From NCBI RefSeq assembly GCF_014898175.1, contig NZ_CP062948.1:2790001-2854000 (forward strand): a stretch of 64,000 bases of DNA, in the 5' to 3' direction. The position numbers were made by a program, and so were the translations under genes. Source of the stretch: Bifidobacterium lemurum (GTDB taxonomy: Bacteria > Actinomycetota > Actinomycetes > Actinomycetales > Bifidobacteriaceae). Shown here piece after piece: positions 63,899 to 64,000 of the stretch (position 1 is the stretch's first letter; every line of letters begins with the position of its first letter). The notes beneath the pieces were generated by a model. It was not told the DNA's origin and made no database searches. It saw only the letters and a list, made by a program, of their open reading frames with translations.

Positions 63899-64000
63899 AT
63901 GACTGAAGCCTTCGAGGAACCCAACGGCCGGACCATGCCGACGATAGACGGCCGTTATCGCGTCGTCCGCAAAATCGCCGAAGGCGGCATGGCCACGGTG
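63899..64000 (+). CDS. PknB-type serine/threonine protein kinase, 5' end only
   Basis: The window closes 34 codons into this gene. The last residues, IDGRYRVVRKIAEGGMATV, are the Gly-rich nucleotide loop of PknB-family kinases (G.GGMA.V). The start at 63899 has only a weak upstream AAGGAATCG; a short frame from 63856 stops early. In Actinobacteria these kinases are membrane-anchored with extracellular PASTA repeats, but that part is beyond the window. Confidence 0.75.
   Translation, partial: MTEAFEEPNGRTMPTIDGRYRVVRKIAEGGMATV

Overview
The window reads as a chromosomal segment of a high-GC actinobacterium, most likely a Bifidobacterium. The grounds are the linked DUF4193-dut-relA genes, sepH, a second set of type II topoisomerase genes (parC/parE type) near a principal sigma factor with a long acidic N-terminus, a large fused AdhE, a polyprenyl diphosphate synthase followed by a PknB-type kinase, and many start codons that have either a strong AGGAGG-type ribosome site or a -10 hexamer placed exactly for leaderless mRNA. 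I cannot name the species. Family calls come from reading motifs and were not checked by database search.

Left part (1-27 kb) is accessory. It starts with a broken aldo/keto reductase, a LysR regulator and a divergent intact aldo/keto reductase (1-2.3 kb). A gene-free stretch follows that holds a 188-bp palindrome and decayed copies of the 3' ends of two nearby genes. Next come a TetR regulator and a divergent oleate hydratase; an iron-exporter-like ABC pair, an OmpR-type two-component system and a DedA protein that share 11-bp-spaced direct repeats; a HipBA-type toxin-antitoxin pair; a cyclophilin-like lipoprotein and an MFS exporter; and a membrane-anchored GH3 glycosidase with inverted domain order. 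A LytTR/GHKL two-component system converges on a second cyclophilin-like lipoprotein. From 19.5 to 27.1 kb, five tightly packed genes (Ntn-hydrolase lipoprotein, PaaK-like adenylating enzyme, LolD-like ATPase, FtsX-like permease, LysE-like exporter) face a divergent LysR gene. This is the best candidate here for an undescribed functional system.

Middle part (27-44.7 kb) is mostly core: a one-chain MacB-like ABC transporter, bifunctional (p)ppGpp synthase/hydrolase, dUTPase, DUF4193, SepH, an alkaline-phosphatase-fold protein, ParC and a very large Lhr helicase whose reading frame has absorbed dispersed REP-like repeats.

From 44.9 to 55 kb lies a carbohydrate/redox locus: MFS permease, AraC and ROK regulators (divergent), zinc alcohol dehydrogenase, DUF4867 protein, AdhE and another MFS. 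ROK and dehydrogenase promoters share an ACTT-N5-AAGT dyad. A plausible reading is that the zinc enzyme oxidises a polyol or sugar and AdhE regenerates NAD+.

Right part (55-64 kb): a DUF2975/XRE pair divergent from a DUF4153-like membrane protein, separated by two TATCG-N5-CGATA palindromes; then ParE (again with a REP fragment in frame), the principal sigma factor, a DUF4192 protein, a polyprenyl diphosphate synthase and the first codons of a PknB-type kinase. I saw no rRNA, tRNA, CRISPR array, prophage or insertion sequence transposase.
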